Source of the DNA: Colletes latitarsis | Taxonomy: Eukaryota > Arthropoda > Insecta > Hymenoptera > Colletidae | Reading direction: 5' to 3' | NCBI RefSeq assembly: GCF_051014445.1 | Contig: NW_027488368.1 | Coordinates: 3,906,001-3,970,000, forward strand | DNA length: 64,000 bases | Part shown: positions 1 to 9,740 of the stretch, in pieces | Numbering within the stretch: the stretch's first letter is position 1 | Layout of the letters: each line of letters begins with the position of its first letter | The notes under the pieces: model-generated | Database searches by the model: none | What the model saw: the letters and a program-made list of their open reading frames with translations, nothing else | What the model was told of the DNA's origin: nothing | Translations under genes and position numbers: made by a program

Positions 1-2
1 CG

Positions 3-21
3 TGGCCCAGGCGGTTAAGCC
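3..21 (+). promoter_or_regulatory. A-box-like word of a tRNA/SINE type RNA polymerase III promoter
   Basis: TGGCCCAGGCGG at 3-14 fits the A-box pattern TRGYNNARNNGG at every fixed position. It is followed by TTAAGCC, much like the D-arm of serine and leucine tRNAs (GTGGCCGAG.GGTTAAGGC). This is what would be expected near the start of a tRNA-derived SINE whose first bases lie left of the window. There is no clean B box at the usual 30-60 bp distance; the nearest candidate is the weak one at 139-151. A chance match is possible. Confidence 0.35.
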
Positions 22-28
22 AAGACCC

Positions 29-114
29 CCGTTCCTCCTGCCGTCACGTACCATTCACAAAACCAATAGGGAATTGTGAATGGGTCGTTGTGACGACCAA
101 CAGGAGGCTTACGG
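29..114. other. Long nested imperfect hairpin
   Basis: Four perfectly paired blocks nest around one loop: CCGT (29-32) with ACGG (111-114), CCTCCTG (34-40) with CAGGAGG (101-107), CGTCAC (42-47) with GTGACG (90-95), and CCATTCACAA (51-60) with TTGTGAATGG (74-83), leaving a 13-nt loop at 61-73. That is 27 base pairs with small asymmetric internal loops. Such a fold suits a structured RNA from a SINE body, a hairpin non-coding RNA, or the remnant of a small foldback (MITE-like) element. The pairing is seen directly; any function is unknown. Confidence 0.75.
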
Positions 115-136
115 TGTGTGTATGACTCGGGTACCC

Positions 137-153
137 CGGGTTCGTTAAGCCCG
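137..153 (+). promoter_or_regulatory. Weak B-box-like word inside a small stem
   Basis: GGTTCGTTAAGCC at 139-151 begins like the polymerase III B box (GGTTCGANTCC) but departs after GGTTCG. It also sits in a short stem, CGGG (137-140) with CCCG (150-153). It lies about 125 bp from the A-box-like word, too far for a standard type 2 promoter. It is listed only because the two words are in the right order on the same strand. Confidence 0.15.
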
Positions 154-176
154 TACTGCAGCTGAAAGGCTGGCAG

Positions 177-187
177 CCCCTGAGGGG
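177..187. repeat. Inverted repeat abutting the satellite junction
   Basis: CCCCTGAGGGG has 5-bp arms (CCCCT and AGGGG) around a single G. The first satellite base (A of ATCAG) is the very next position, 188. In ordinary junctions between units the bases before ATCAG read CCCTC or CACTC instead, so the break point is well placed. The inverted repeat may be part of the end of the flanking element, or chance. Confidence 0.6.
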
Positions 188-332
188 ATCAGACTCATAC
201 TTTCGCATTCTTCACATACTTGTTGAACGGATCCTGGGTTTTTTCTGGTTTGGATCACGTAGTAATGTGGGTCCACACTGAAACAATCAATTAAACCTGG
301 TCTTGATAAATATTTTAGAGGATAACGCATGT

Positions 333-354
333 TAGGTCTGGGATAGGTCTGGGA
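333..354 (+). repeat. Internal 11-bp direct repeat, TAGGTCTGGGA twice
   Basis: TAGGTCTGGGA occurs at 333-343 and again, without a gap, at 344-354. Most units carry this pair or a diverged version (TAGGTCTAGGT TAGGCCTGGGA). Loss of one copy explains two short units (31877-32040 and 38910-39074). The pair accounts for the TTAGG/TAGG richness of the unit's right end. Confidence 0.85.
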
Positions 355-441
355 TTTGCCCTCATCAGACTCATACTTTCGCACACTTCACATACTCGTT
401 GAACAGATCCTGGGTTTTTTCTGGTTTGGATCACGTAGTAA

Positions 442-453
442 TGTGGTACCACA
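442..453. repeat. TGTGGTACCACA palindrome, example of a per-unit dyad
   Basis: A perfect 12-bp palindrome with a KpnI core is found in a large share of units, at the same place in each. It sits in the conserved middle of the unit rather than the variable left part. Each arm reads TGTGGT, the core word bound by RUNX-family proteins, but no binding is shown here. Subtype B lacks it and many A units have the imperfect form TGTGGGACCACA. Confidence 0.8.
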
Positions 454-539
454 CTGAAACAGTCGATTAAACCAGGTTTCGATCAATATTTTTGAGGATA
501 ACGCATGTTAGGTCTAGGTTAGGCCTGGGATTTTCACTC

Positions 540-715
540 ATCAGGCTCATACTTTCGCATTCATCACATACTTGTTGAACGGATCCTGGGTTTTTTCTGG
601 TTTGGATCACGTAGTAATGTGGGACCACACTGAAACAGTCAATTAAACCTGGTTTCGATCAATATTTTAGAGAATAATTCATGTTAGGTCTAGGTTAGGT
701 CTGGGATTTGCTCTC
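540..715 (+). repeat. Representative monomer, subtype A
   Basis: Diagnostic words are GCATTC..CACATACTTGTTGAACGGATCC, with a BamHI site, then TTTTTTCTGGTTTGGATCACGTAG and TGTGGGACCACA or TGTGGTACCACA. This is the commonest form in the window. This copy carries the AGAGAATAATTCATG and GGGATTTGCTCTC tail that regularly precedes a subtype B unit. Confidence 0.9.
645..655. repeat. AAACCTGGTTT inverted repeat, second conserved dyad
   Basis: Five-base arms flank one central base. The centre is T in most units and A in others (AAACCAGGTTT), so the two alleles are each other's reverse complement and symmetry is kept. The centre lies about 26-27 bp to the right of the GGTACC dyad centre in the same unit (compare 442-453 with 469-479). 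Confidence 0.7.
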
Positions 716-891
716 ATCAGGCTCATTCCTTCGCATATTTCTCATACTTGATGGCTAGATCCTGGGCTTTTTCTGGATTGCATCACGTAGTAATGAAGTA
801 CAACACTGAAACAGTCAATTAAACCTGGTTTCCATCAATATCTTAGAGGACAACGCAAGTTAGGTCTAGGTTAGGTCTGGGATTTTCACTC
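716..891 (+). repeat. Representative monomer, subtype B
   Basis: It is recognised by CATATTTCTCATACTTGATGG, CTAGATCCTGGGCTTTTT, GGATTGCATCACG and AATGAAGTACAACACTG, followed by TTTCCATCAATAT and GAGGACAACGCA. The TGTGGTACCACA dyad is destroyed here (GAAGTACAACA). The subtype is linked to a preceding unit ending GAATAATTCATG..GCTCTC, so its haplotype extends across the unit boundary. Confidence 0.9.
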
Positions 892-1594
892 ATCAGACTC
901 ATACTTTCGCATTCTTCACATGCTTGTTGAACGGATCCTGGGTTTTTCTGGTTTGGATCACGTAGTAATGTGGTACCACACTGAAACAGTCGATTAAACC
1001 TGGTTTCGATCAAAATTTTAGAGGATAACGCAAGTTAGGTCTGGGATAGGTCTGGGATTTGACCTCATCAGACTCATACTTTCGCACACTTCACATATTC
1101 CTTGAACAGATCCTGGGTTTTTTCTGGTTTGGATCACGTAGTAATGTGGGACCACACTGAAACAGTCAATTAAACCTGGTTTCGATCAATATTTTAGAGA
1201 ATCATTCATGTTAGGTCTAGGTTAGGTCTGGGATTTGCTCTCATCAGGCTCATTCTTTCGCATATTTCTCATACATGATGGCTAGATCCTGGGCTCTTTC
1301 TGGATTGCATCACGTAGTAATGAAGTACAACACTGAAACAGTCAATTAAACCTGGTTTCCATCAATATCTAAGAGGACAACGCAAGTTAGGTCTGGGGTA
1401 GGTCTGGGATTTGCCCTCATCAGGCTCATACTTTCGCACACTTCACATACTCGTTGAACAGATCCTGGGTTTTTTCTGGTTTGGATCACGTAGTAGTGTG
1501 GGACCACACTGAAACGATCAATTAAACCTGGTCTTGATAAATATTTTAGAGGATAACGCATGTTAGGTCTGGGATAGGTCTGGGATTTGCCCTC

Positions 1595-1771
1595 ATCAGA
1601 CTCATACTTTCGCAAACTTCACATACTCGTTGAACAGATCCTGGGTTATTTTCTGGTTTGGATCACATAGTAATGTGGTACCACACTGAAACAGTCGATT
1701 AAACCAGGTTTCGATCAATATTTTTGAGGATAACGCATGTTAGGTCTTGGTTAGGTCTGGGATTTTCACTC
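1595..1771 (+). repeat. Representative monomer, subtype E
   Basis: It is recognised by GCACACTTCACATACTCGTTG (GCAAAC in this copy), AACAGATCCTGGGTTATTTTC, TTTGGATCACATAGTAATG and AAACCAGGTTT. Two CpG sites of subtype A appear as CpA here (AACAGATCC for AACGGATCC; ATCACATAG for ATCACGTAG). It is usually followed by TTTTTGAGGATAACGCATG. Confidence 0.85.
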
Positions 1772-2651
1772 ATCAGACTCATGCTTTCGCATTCTTCACA
1801 TACTTGTTGAACGGATCATGGGTTTTTTCTGGTTAGGATCACGTAGTAATGTGGGACCACAATGAAACAGTCCATTAAACCTGGTTTGGATCAATATTTT
1901 AGAGGATAACGCATGTTAGGTCTAGGTTAGGTCGGGGATTTTCACTCATCAGACTCATACTTTCGCATTCTTCACATACTTGTTGAACGGATCCTGGGTT
2001 TTTTCTGGTTTGGATCTCGTATTAATGTGGTACCACACAGAAACAGTCGATTAAACCTGGTTTCGATCAGTATTTTAGAGGATAACGCAACATAAGTCTG
2101 GGATAGGTCTGGGATTTGACCTCATCAGACTCATACTTTCGCGTTTTTCACATACTCGTTGAACAGATCCTGGGTTTTTTCTGGTTTGGATAACGTAGTA
2201 ATGTGGAACCACAATGAAACAATCAATTAAACCTGGTCTTGATAAATATTTTAGAGGATAACGCATGTTAGGTCTGGGTTAGGTCTAGGATTTGCCCTCA
2301 TCAGGCTCATTCTTTCGCATATTTCTCAAACTTGATGGCTAGATCGTGGGCTTTTTCTGGATTGCATCACGTAGTAATGTGGTACCACACTGAAACATTC
2401 AATTAAACCTGGTCTTGATAAATATTTTAGAGGATAACGCATGTTAGGTCTGGGTTAGGTCTAGGATTTGCCCTCATCAGGCTCATACTTTCGCATATTT
2501 CTCATACTTCATGGCTAGATCCTGGCCTTTTTCTGGATTGCATCACGTAGTAATGAAGTACAACATTGAAACAGTCAATTAAACCTGGTTTCCATCAATA
2601 TCTTAGAGGACAACGCATGTTAGGTCTGGGTTAGGCCTGGGATTTGCCCTC

Positions 2652-2828
2652 ATCAGGGTCATACTTTCGCAGTTTTAACATGCATGTTGACCTGATCCAG
2701 GGTTTTTTCTGCTTTGGATCACGTAGTAAAGTGGTGCCACAACTAAAACAGTCAATTAAACCTGGTTTCGATCATTATTTTAGAGGATAACGCAAGTTAG
2801 GTCTGGGATAGGTCTGGGGTTAGCCCTC
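2652..2828 (+). repeat. Representative monomer, subtype C
   Basis: It is recognised by ATCAGGGTCATAC, GCAGTTTTAACATGCATGTTG, GACCTGATC.AGGGTTTTTTC, TGCTTTGGATCACG and AGTAAAGTGG. This copy contains the palindrome AACATGCATGTT and is 177 bp. Related copies with AACATACATGTT occur (for example near 3373 and 5490). Confidence 0.88.
2677..2688. repeat. AACATGCATGTT palindrome of subtype C
   Basis: A perfect 12-bp palindrome confined to subtype C units, in the variable left part. It repeats in C units near 7260, 9195, 21,717, 24,185, 26,107 and 26,637. Some C units have AACATACATGTT, which breaks the symmetry. Confidence 0.8.
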
Positions 2829-3070
2829 ATCAGACTCATACTTTCGCATTCTTCACATACTTGTTGAACGGATCCTGGGTTTTTTCTTGTTTGGATCACG
2901 TAGTAATGTGGGACCACACTGAAACAATCAATTAAACCTGGTCATGATAAATATTTTAGAGGATAACGCATGTTATGTCTGGGTTAGGTCTAGGATTTGC
3001 CCTCGTCAGGCTCATACCTTCGCATATTTCTCATACTTCATGGCTAGATCCTGGGCTATTTCTGGATTGG

Positions 3071-5198
3071 ATCACGTAGTAATGTGGTACCATACTGAAA
3101 CAGTCAATTAAACCTGGTTTTGATCAAATTTTAGAGAATAATTCATGTTATGTCTAGGTTAGGTCTGGGATTTGCTCTCATTAGTGCATTCTTTCGCATA
3201 TTTCTCATACTTCATGGCTAGATCCTGGCCTTTTTCTGGATTGCATCACGTAGTAATGAAGTACAACATTGAAACAGTCAATTAAACCTGGTTTCCATCA
3301 ATATTTTAGAGGACAACGCATGTTGGGTCTAGGTAAGGCCTGGGATTTGCCCTCATCAGGGTCATACTTTCGCAGTTCTAACATACATGTTGACCTGATC
3401 GAGTGTTTTTTCTGCTATGGATCACGTAGTAAAGTGGTACCACACTGAAACAGTCCATTAAACCTGGTTTGGATCAATATTTTAGAGGATAACGCTTGTT
3501 AGGCCTAGGTTAGCACTGGGATTTTCACTCATCAGACTCATACTTTCGCATTCTTCACATACTTGTTGAACGGATCGTGGGTTTTCTCTGGTTTGGATCA
3601 CGGAGTAATGTGGGACCACACTGAAACAGTCAATTAAACCTGGTTTCGATCAATGTTTTAGAGAATAATTCATGTTAGGTCTAGGTTAGGTCTGGGATTT
3701 GCTCTCATCAGGCTCATTCTTTCGCATATTTCTCATACTTGATGGCTAGATCCTGGGCTTTTTCTGGATTGCATCACGTAGTAATGAAGTGCAACACTGA
3801 AACAGTCAATTAAACCTGGTTTCCATCAATATCTTAGAGGACAACGCAAGTTAGGTCTGGGATAGGTCTGGGATTTGACCTCATCAGGGTCATACTTTCA
3901 CAGTTTTAACATGCATGTTGACCTGATCGAGGGTTTTTTCTGCTTTGGACCATGTAGTAAAGTGGTACCACAACTAAAACAGTCAATTAAACCTGGTTTC
4001 GATCAATATTTTAGAGGATAACGCAAGTTAGGTCTGGGATAGGTCTCGGATTTGCCCTCATCAGGCTCATACTTTCGCGTTTTTCACATACTTGTTGAAC
4101 TGATCCTGGGTTTTTTCTGGTTTGGATCACGTAGCAATGTGGTACCACACTGAAACAGTCAATTAAACCTGGTCTTGATAAACATTATAGAGGATGACGC
4201 ATGTTAGGTCTGGGATAGGTCTAGGATTTGCCCTCATGAGACTCATACTTTCGCACACTTCACATACTCGTTGAACAGATCCTGGGTTATTTTCTGGTTT
4301 GGATCACATAGTAATGTGGTACCACACTGAAACAGTCGTGTTAAACCAGGTTTCGATCAATATTTTTGAGGATAACGCATGTTAGGTCTCGGTTAGGCCT
4401 GGGATTTTCACTCAGCAGACTCATACTTTCGCATTCTTCACATACTTGTTGAACGGATCCTGGGTTTTTTCTGGTTTGGATCACGTAGTAATGTCGGACC
4501 ACACTGAAACAATCAATTAAACCCGGACATGATAAATATTTTAGAGGCTAACGCAAGTTAGGTCTGGGTTAGGTCTAGGATTTGCCCTCGTCAGGCTCAT
4601 ACTTTCGCAGTTTTAACATACATGTTGACGTGATCGAGGGTTTTTTCTGTTTTTTGATCACGTAGTAAAGTGGTACCACACTGAAACAGTCCATTAAACC
4701 TGGTTTGGATCAATATTTTAGAGGATAACGCATGTTAGGTCTTGGTTAACCCTGGGATTTTCACTCATCAGACTCATACTTTCGCATTCTTCACATACTT
4801 GTTGAACGGATCCTGGGTTTTTTCTGGTTTGGTTCACGTAGTAATGTGGTACCACACTGGAACATTCAATTAAACCTGGTCTTGATAAATATTTTAGAGG
4901 ATAACGCATGTTAGGATTGGGTTAGGTCTAGGATTTGCCCTCATCTGGCTCATACTTACGCATATTTCTCATACTTCATGGCTAGATCCTGGGCTGTTTC
5001 TGTATTGTATCACGTAGTAATGTGGTGCCACGCTGAAACAGTCAATTAAACCCGGTTTCGTTCAATATTTTAGATAGATAACGCAAGTTAGGTCTGGGAT
5101 AGGTCTGGGATTTGCCCGCATCAGGCTCATACTTTCGCCGTTTTTCACATACTTGTTGAACAGATCCTGGGTTTTTTCCGGTTTGGGTCACGTAGTAA
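3071..5198 (+). repeat. Block matching about 18,940-21,240 (offset ~15.9-16.0 kb), copy 1
   Basis: Private variants shared by both copies include GGTACCATACTG (3091 and 18,959), GCAGTTCTAACATACATG (3373 and 19,242), a CCCGGACATGATAAAT segment, and TTTTTTCCGGTTTGGGTCACG (5181 and 21,224). The offset grows from 15,868 to about 16,044 bp, so copy 2 holds one more unit, near 19.9-20.1 kb. Confidence 0.8.
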
Positions 5199-6323
5199 TG
5201 TGGTACCACACTGAAACAGTCAATTAAACCTGGTTTTGATCAATATTTTAGAGAATAATTCATGTTATGTCTAGGTTAGGTCTGGGATTTGCTCTCATCA
5301 GGTTCATTCTTTCGCATATTTCTCATACTTGATGGGTAGATCCTGGGCTTTTTCTGGATTGCATCACGTAGTAATGAAGTACAACACTGAAACACTCAAT
5401 TAAACCTGGTTTCCATCAATATTTTAGAGGACAACGCATGTTAGGTCTAGGTAAGGCCTGGGATTTGCCCTCATCAGGGTCATACTTTCGCAGTTTTAAC
5501 ATACATGTTGACCTGATCGAGGGTTCTTAATGCTTTGGATCACGTAGTAAAGTGGTGCCACAACTAAAACAATCAATTAAACCTGGTTTCGATCATTATT
5601 TTAGAGGATAACGCATGTTAGGTTTGGGTTAGGTCTAGGATTTGCCCTCATCAGGCTCATACTTTCGCATTTTTTCTCATACTTCATGGCTAGATCCCGG
5701 GCTGTTTCTGGATTGTATCACGTAGTAATGTGGTACCACGCTGAAACAGACAATTAAACCTCGTTTCGATCAATATTTTAGAGGATAACGCAAGTTAAGT
5801 CTGGGATAGCTCTGGGATTCGCCCTCATCAGGCTCATACTTTCGCGTTTTTCACATACTTGTTGAACAGATCCTGGGTTTTTTCTGGTTTGAGTCACGTA
5901 GTAATGTGGTACCACACTGAAACAGTCGATTAAACCAGGTTTCGATCAATATTTTTGAGGATAACGCATGTTAGGTCTAGGTTAGGCCAGGGATTTTCAC
6001 TCATCAGACTCATACTTTCGCATTCTTAACATACTTGTTGAACGGATCCTGGGTTTTTTCTGGTTTGGATCACGTAGTAATGTGGGACCACACTGAAACA
6101 GTCGATTAAGCCTGGTTTCGATTAATATTTTTGAGGATAACGCATGTTAGGTCTGGGATAGGTCTGGGATTTGCCCTCATCAGGCTCATACTTTCGCATT
6201 TTTTCTCATACTTCATGGCTAGATCCCGGGCTGTTTCTGGATTGTATCACGTAGTAATGTGGTACCACACTGAAACAGTCAATTAAACCTGGTTTCGATC
6301 AATATTTTAGAGAATAATTCATG
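5199..6323 (+). repeat. Mixed monomers between duplicated blocks
   Basis: Ordinary mosaic of subtypes A, B, C, D and F. A rare variant, GCATTTTTTCTCATACTTCATGG with CCCGGGCTGTTTC, occurs twice 529 bp apart (5667 and 6196, three units). No gene or non-satellite sequence was seen. Confidence 0.85.
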
Positions 6324-9300
6324 TTATGTCTAGGTTAGGCCTGGGATTTGCCCTCAACAGACCCATGCTTTCGCATTTTTCACATACTTGTTGAACAGAT
6401 CCTGGGTTATTTTTGGTATGGATCACGTAGTAATGTGGTACCACACTAAAACAGTCAATTAAACCTGGTTTCGATCAATATTTTAGAGGATAACGCAAGT
6501 TAGGTCTGGGATAGGTCTGGGATTTGCCCTCATCAGGCTCATACTTTCGCGTATTTCACATACTTGTTGAACGGATCTTGGGTTTTTTCTGGTGTGGATC
6601 ACGTAGTAATGTGGTACCACACTGAAACAATCAATTAAACCTGGTCTTGATAAATATTTTAGAGGATAACGCATGTTAGGTCTGGGTTAGGTCTAGGATT
6701 TGCCCTCATCAGGCTCATACTTTCGCATATTTCTCATACTTCATGGCTGGATCCTGGGCTATTACTGGATTGGATCACGTAGTAATGTGGTGCCACACTG
6801 AAACAGTCAATTAAACCTGGTTTCGATCAATATTTTAGAGAATAATTCATGTTAGGTCTGGGTTAGGTCTGGGATTTGCTCCCATCAGGCTCATTCTTTC
6901 GCATATTTCTCATACTTGATGGCTAGATCCGGGGTTTTTTCTGGATTGCGTCACGTAGTAATGAAGTACAACACTGAAACAGTCAATTAAACCTGGCTTC
7001 GATCAATATTTTAGAGAATAATTCATGTTAGGTCTAGGTTAGGTCTGGGATTTTCACTCGTCAGACTCATACTTTCGCATTCTTCACATACTTGTTGAAC
7101 GGATCCTGGGTTTTTTCTGGTTTGGATCACGTAGTAATGTGGGACCACACTGAAACAGTCGATTAAACCTGGTTCCGATTAATATTTTTGAGGATAACGC
7201 ATGTTAGGTCTGGGATAGGTCTGGGATTTGCCCTCATCAGACTCATACTTTCGCAGTTTTAACATGCATGTTGACCTGATCGAGGGTTTTTTCTGCATTG
7301 GATCACGTAGTAAAGTGGTACCACACTAAAACAGTCAACTAAACCTGGTTTCGATCAACATTTTAGAGGATAACGAAAGTTATGTCTAGTTTAGGCCTGG
7401 GATTTGCCCTCATCAGACTCATACTTTCGCATACTTCACATACTTGTTAAACAGATCCTGGGTTTTTTTCTGGTTTGGATCACGTAGTAATGTGGTACCA
7501 CACTGAAACAGTCAATTAAAGCTGGTTTCGATCAATATTTTAGAGGATAACGCAAGTTAGGTCTGGGATAGGTCTGGGATTTGCCCTCATCAGGCTCATA
7601 CTTTCGCGTATTTCACATACTTGTTGAACAGATCCTGGGTTTTTTTCTGGTTTGGATCACGTAGTAGTGTGGTAGCACACTGAAACTGTCCATTAAACCT
7701 GGTTTCGATCAATATTTTTGAGGATAACGCATGTTAGGTCTAGGTTAGGCCGAGGATTTTCACTCATCAGACTCATACTTTCGCATTCTTCACATACTTG
7801 TTGAACGGATCCTGGGGTTTTACTGGTTTGGATCACGTAGTAATGTGGTACCACACTGAAACAGTCAATTAAGCCTGGTTTCGATCAATATTTTAGAGGA
7901 TAACGCAAGTTAGGTCTGGGATAGGTCTAGGATTTGCCCTCATCAGGCTCATATTTTCGCATATTTCTCATACTTCATGGCTAGATCCTGGGCTATTTCT
8001 GGATTGGATCACGTAGTAATGTGGTACCACACTGGAACAGTCAATTAAACCTGGTTTCGATCAATATTTTAGAGGACAATGCAAGTTAGGTCTGTGTTAG
8101 GTCTGGGATTTGCCACATCAGGGTCATACTTTCGCATTTTTCACATACTTGTTGAACAGATCCTGGGTTTTTTCTGGTTTGGATCGCGCAGTAATGTGGT
8201 ACCACACTGGAACAGCCCACTGAACCTGGTTTCGGTCAATATTTTAGTGGATAACGAAAGTTATGTCTAGGTTAGGCCTGGGATTTGCCCTCAACAGACC
8301 CATGCTTTCGCATTTTTCACATACTTGTTGAACAGATCCTGGGTTATTTTTGGTATGGATCACGTAGTAATGTGGTACCACACTAAAACAGTCAATTAAA
8401 CCTGGTTTCGATCAATATTTTAGAGGATAACGCTAGTTAGGTCTGGGATAGGTCTGGGATTTGCCCTCATCAGGCTCATACTTTCGCGTATTTCACATAC
8501 TTGTTGAACGGATCTTGGGTTTTTTCTGGTGTGGATCACGTAGTAATGTGGTACCACACTGAAACAATCAATTAAACCTGGTCTTGATAAATATTTTAGA
8601 GGATAACGCATGTTAGGTCTGGGTTAGGTCTAGGATTTGCCCTCATCAGGCTCATACTTTCGCATATTTCTCATACTTCATGGCTGGATCCTGGGCTATT
8701 ACTGGATTGGATCACGTAGTAATGTGGTACCACACTGAAACAGTCAATTAACCCTGGTTTCGATCAATATTTTAGAGAATAATTCATGTTAGGTCTGGGT
8801 TAGGTCTGGGATTTGCTCCCATCAGGCTCATTCTTTCGCATATTTCTCATACTTGATGGCTAGATCCGGGGTTTTTTCTGGATTGCGTCACGTAGTAATG
8901 AAGTACAACACTGAAACAGTCAATTAAACCTGGCTTCGATCAATATTTTAGAGAATAATTCATGTTAGGTCTAGGTTAGGTCTGGGATTTTCACTCGTCA
9001 GACTCATACTATCGCATTCTTCACATACTTGTTGAACGGATCCTGGGTTTTTTCTGGTTTGGATCACGTAGTAATGTGGGACCACACTGAAACAGTCGAT
9101 TAAACCTGGTTCCGATTAATATTTTTGAGGATAACGCATGTTAGGTCTGGGATAGGTCTGGGATTTGCCCTCATGAGGCTCATACTTTCGCAGTTTTAAC
9201 ATGCATGTTGACCTGATCGAGGGTTTTTTCTGCATTGGATCACGTAGTAAAGTGGTACCACACTAAAACAGTCAACTAAACCTGGTTTCGATCAACATTT

Positions 9301-9740
9301 TAGAGGATAACGAAAGTTATGTCTAGTTTAGGCCTGGGATTTGCCCTCATCAGACTCATACTTTCGCATACTTCACATACTTGTTAAACAGATCCTGGGT
9401 TTTTTTCTGGTTTGGATCACGTAGTAATGTGGTACCACACTGAAACAGTCAATTAAAGCTGGTTTCGATCAGTATTTTAGAGGATAACGCAAGTTAGGTC
9501 TGGGATAGGTCTGGGATTTGCCCTCATCAGGCTCATACTTTCGCGTATTTCACATACTTGTTGAACAGATCCTGGGTTTTTTTCTGGTTTGGATCACGTA
9601 GTAGTGTGGTAGCACACTGAAACTGTCCATTAAACCTGGTTTCGATCAATATTTTTGAGGATAACGCATGTTAGGTCTAGGTTAGGCCGAGGATTTTCAC
9701 TCATCAGACTCATACTTTCGCATTCTTCACATACTTGTTG
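6324..9740 (+). repeat. Tandem segmental duplication, 1937 bp (11 units)
   Basis: Copy 1 runs about 6324-8260 and copy 2 about 8261-9740, the latter stopping short. Shared private variants include TTATGTCTAGGTTAGG followed by CCCTCAACAGACCCATGC, GGGTTATTTTTGGTATGG, and ACTAAACCTGGTTTCGATCAAC. Copy 2 diverges where copy 1 reads GGATCCTGGGGTTTTACTGG (about 7807). Confidence 0.88.

Larger units (their letters stand above)
1..187. other. Non-satellite flank at the left edge of the array
   Basis: This stretch shows no similarity by eye to the 176-bp unit and is more G+C rich than it. It contains an A-box-like word at 3-14, a nested hairpin at 29-114, a KpnI-type palindrome GGGTACCC at 129-136 and an inverted repeat at 177-187. 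No convincing reading frame is confined to it; the minus-strand frame that enters it from the satellite continues only by chance. It could be the inner part of a short interspersed element (SINE), another non-autonomous element, or unique DNA bordering the array. The left end is cut by the window, so its true extent is unknown. Confidence 0.85.
364..2520 (+). repeat. Block matching about 10,060-12,215 (offset ~9.7 kb), copy 1
   Basis: The order of subtypes and many private variants is shared with the block near 10-12.2 kb. The offset is 9694 bp at 540, 9871 bp around 1346-1615 and 9695 bp around 2075-2266, so each copy has gained or lost one unit relative to the other. The match fades after about 2520, where this copy reads CTGGCCTTTTT and the other CTGGGCTGTTT. 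Confidence 0.75.

Noticed and set aside
41..107. Complete tRNA gene in the flank
   Set aside because: Only an A-box/D-arm-like start is present. No anticodon arm, T-arm or acceptor pairing could be assembled.
145..384. Minus-strand frame crossing the satellite junction, which could look like a fusion gene
   Set aside because: Most of it is satellite; the remaining 15 or so codons lie in the flank with no recognisable protein sequence.
1346..1615. Minus-strand frame of 89 codons, repeated at 11217, and sister frames of 63-89 codons beginning MRYPLKYLSRPGLI at some 30 sites
   Set aside because: All are the same satellite segment read on the reverse strand. The unit length is not a multiple of three, most units have the frame broken, variants include stops and indels with no sign of frame conservation, and no promoter or splice context is seen.
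8079..8270. Plus-strand frame of 63 codons
   Set aside because: It is a chance opening in a variant unit (one-base deletion in GCCACATCAGG). The neighbouring copies of the same segment are closed.
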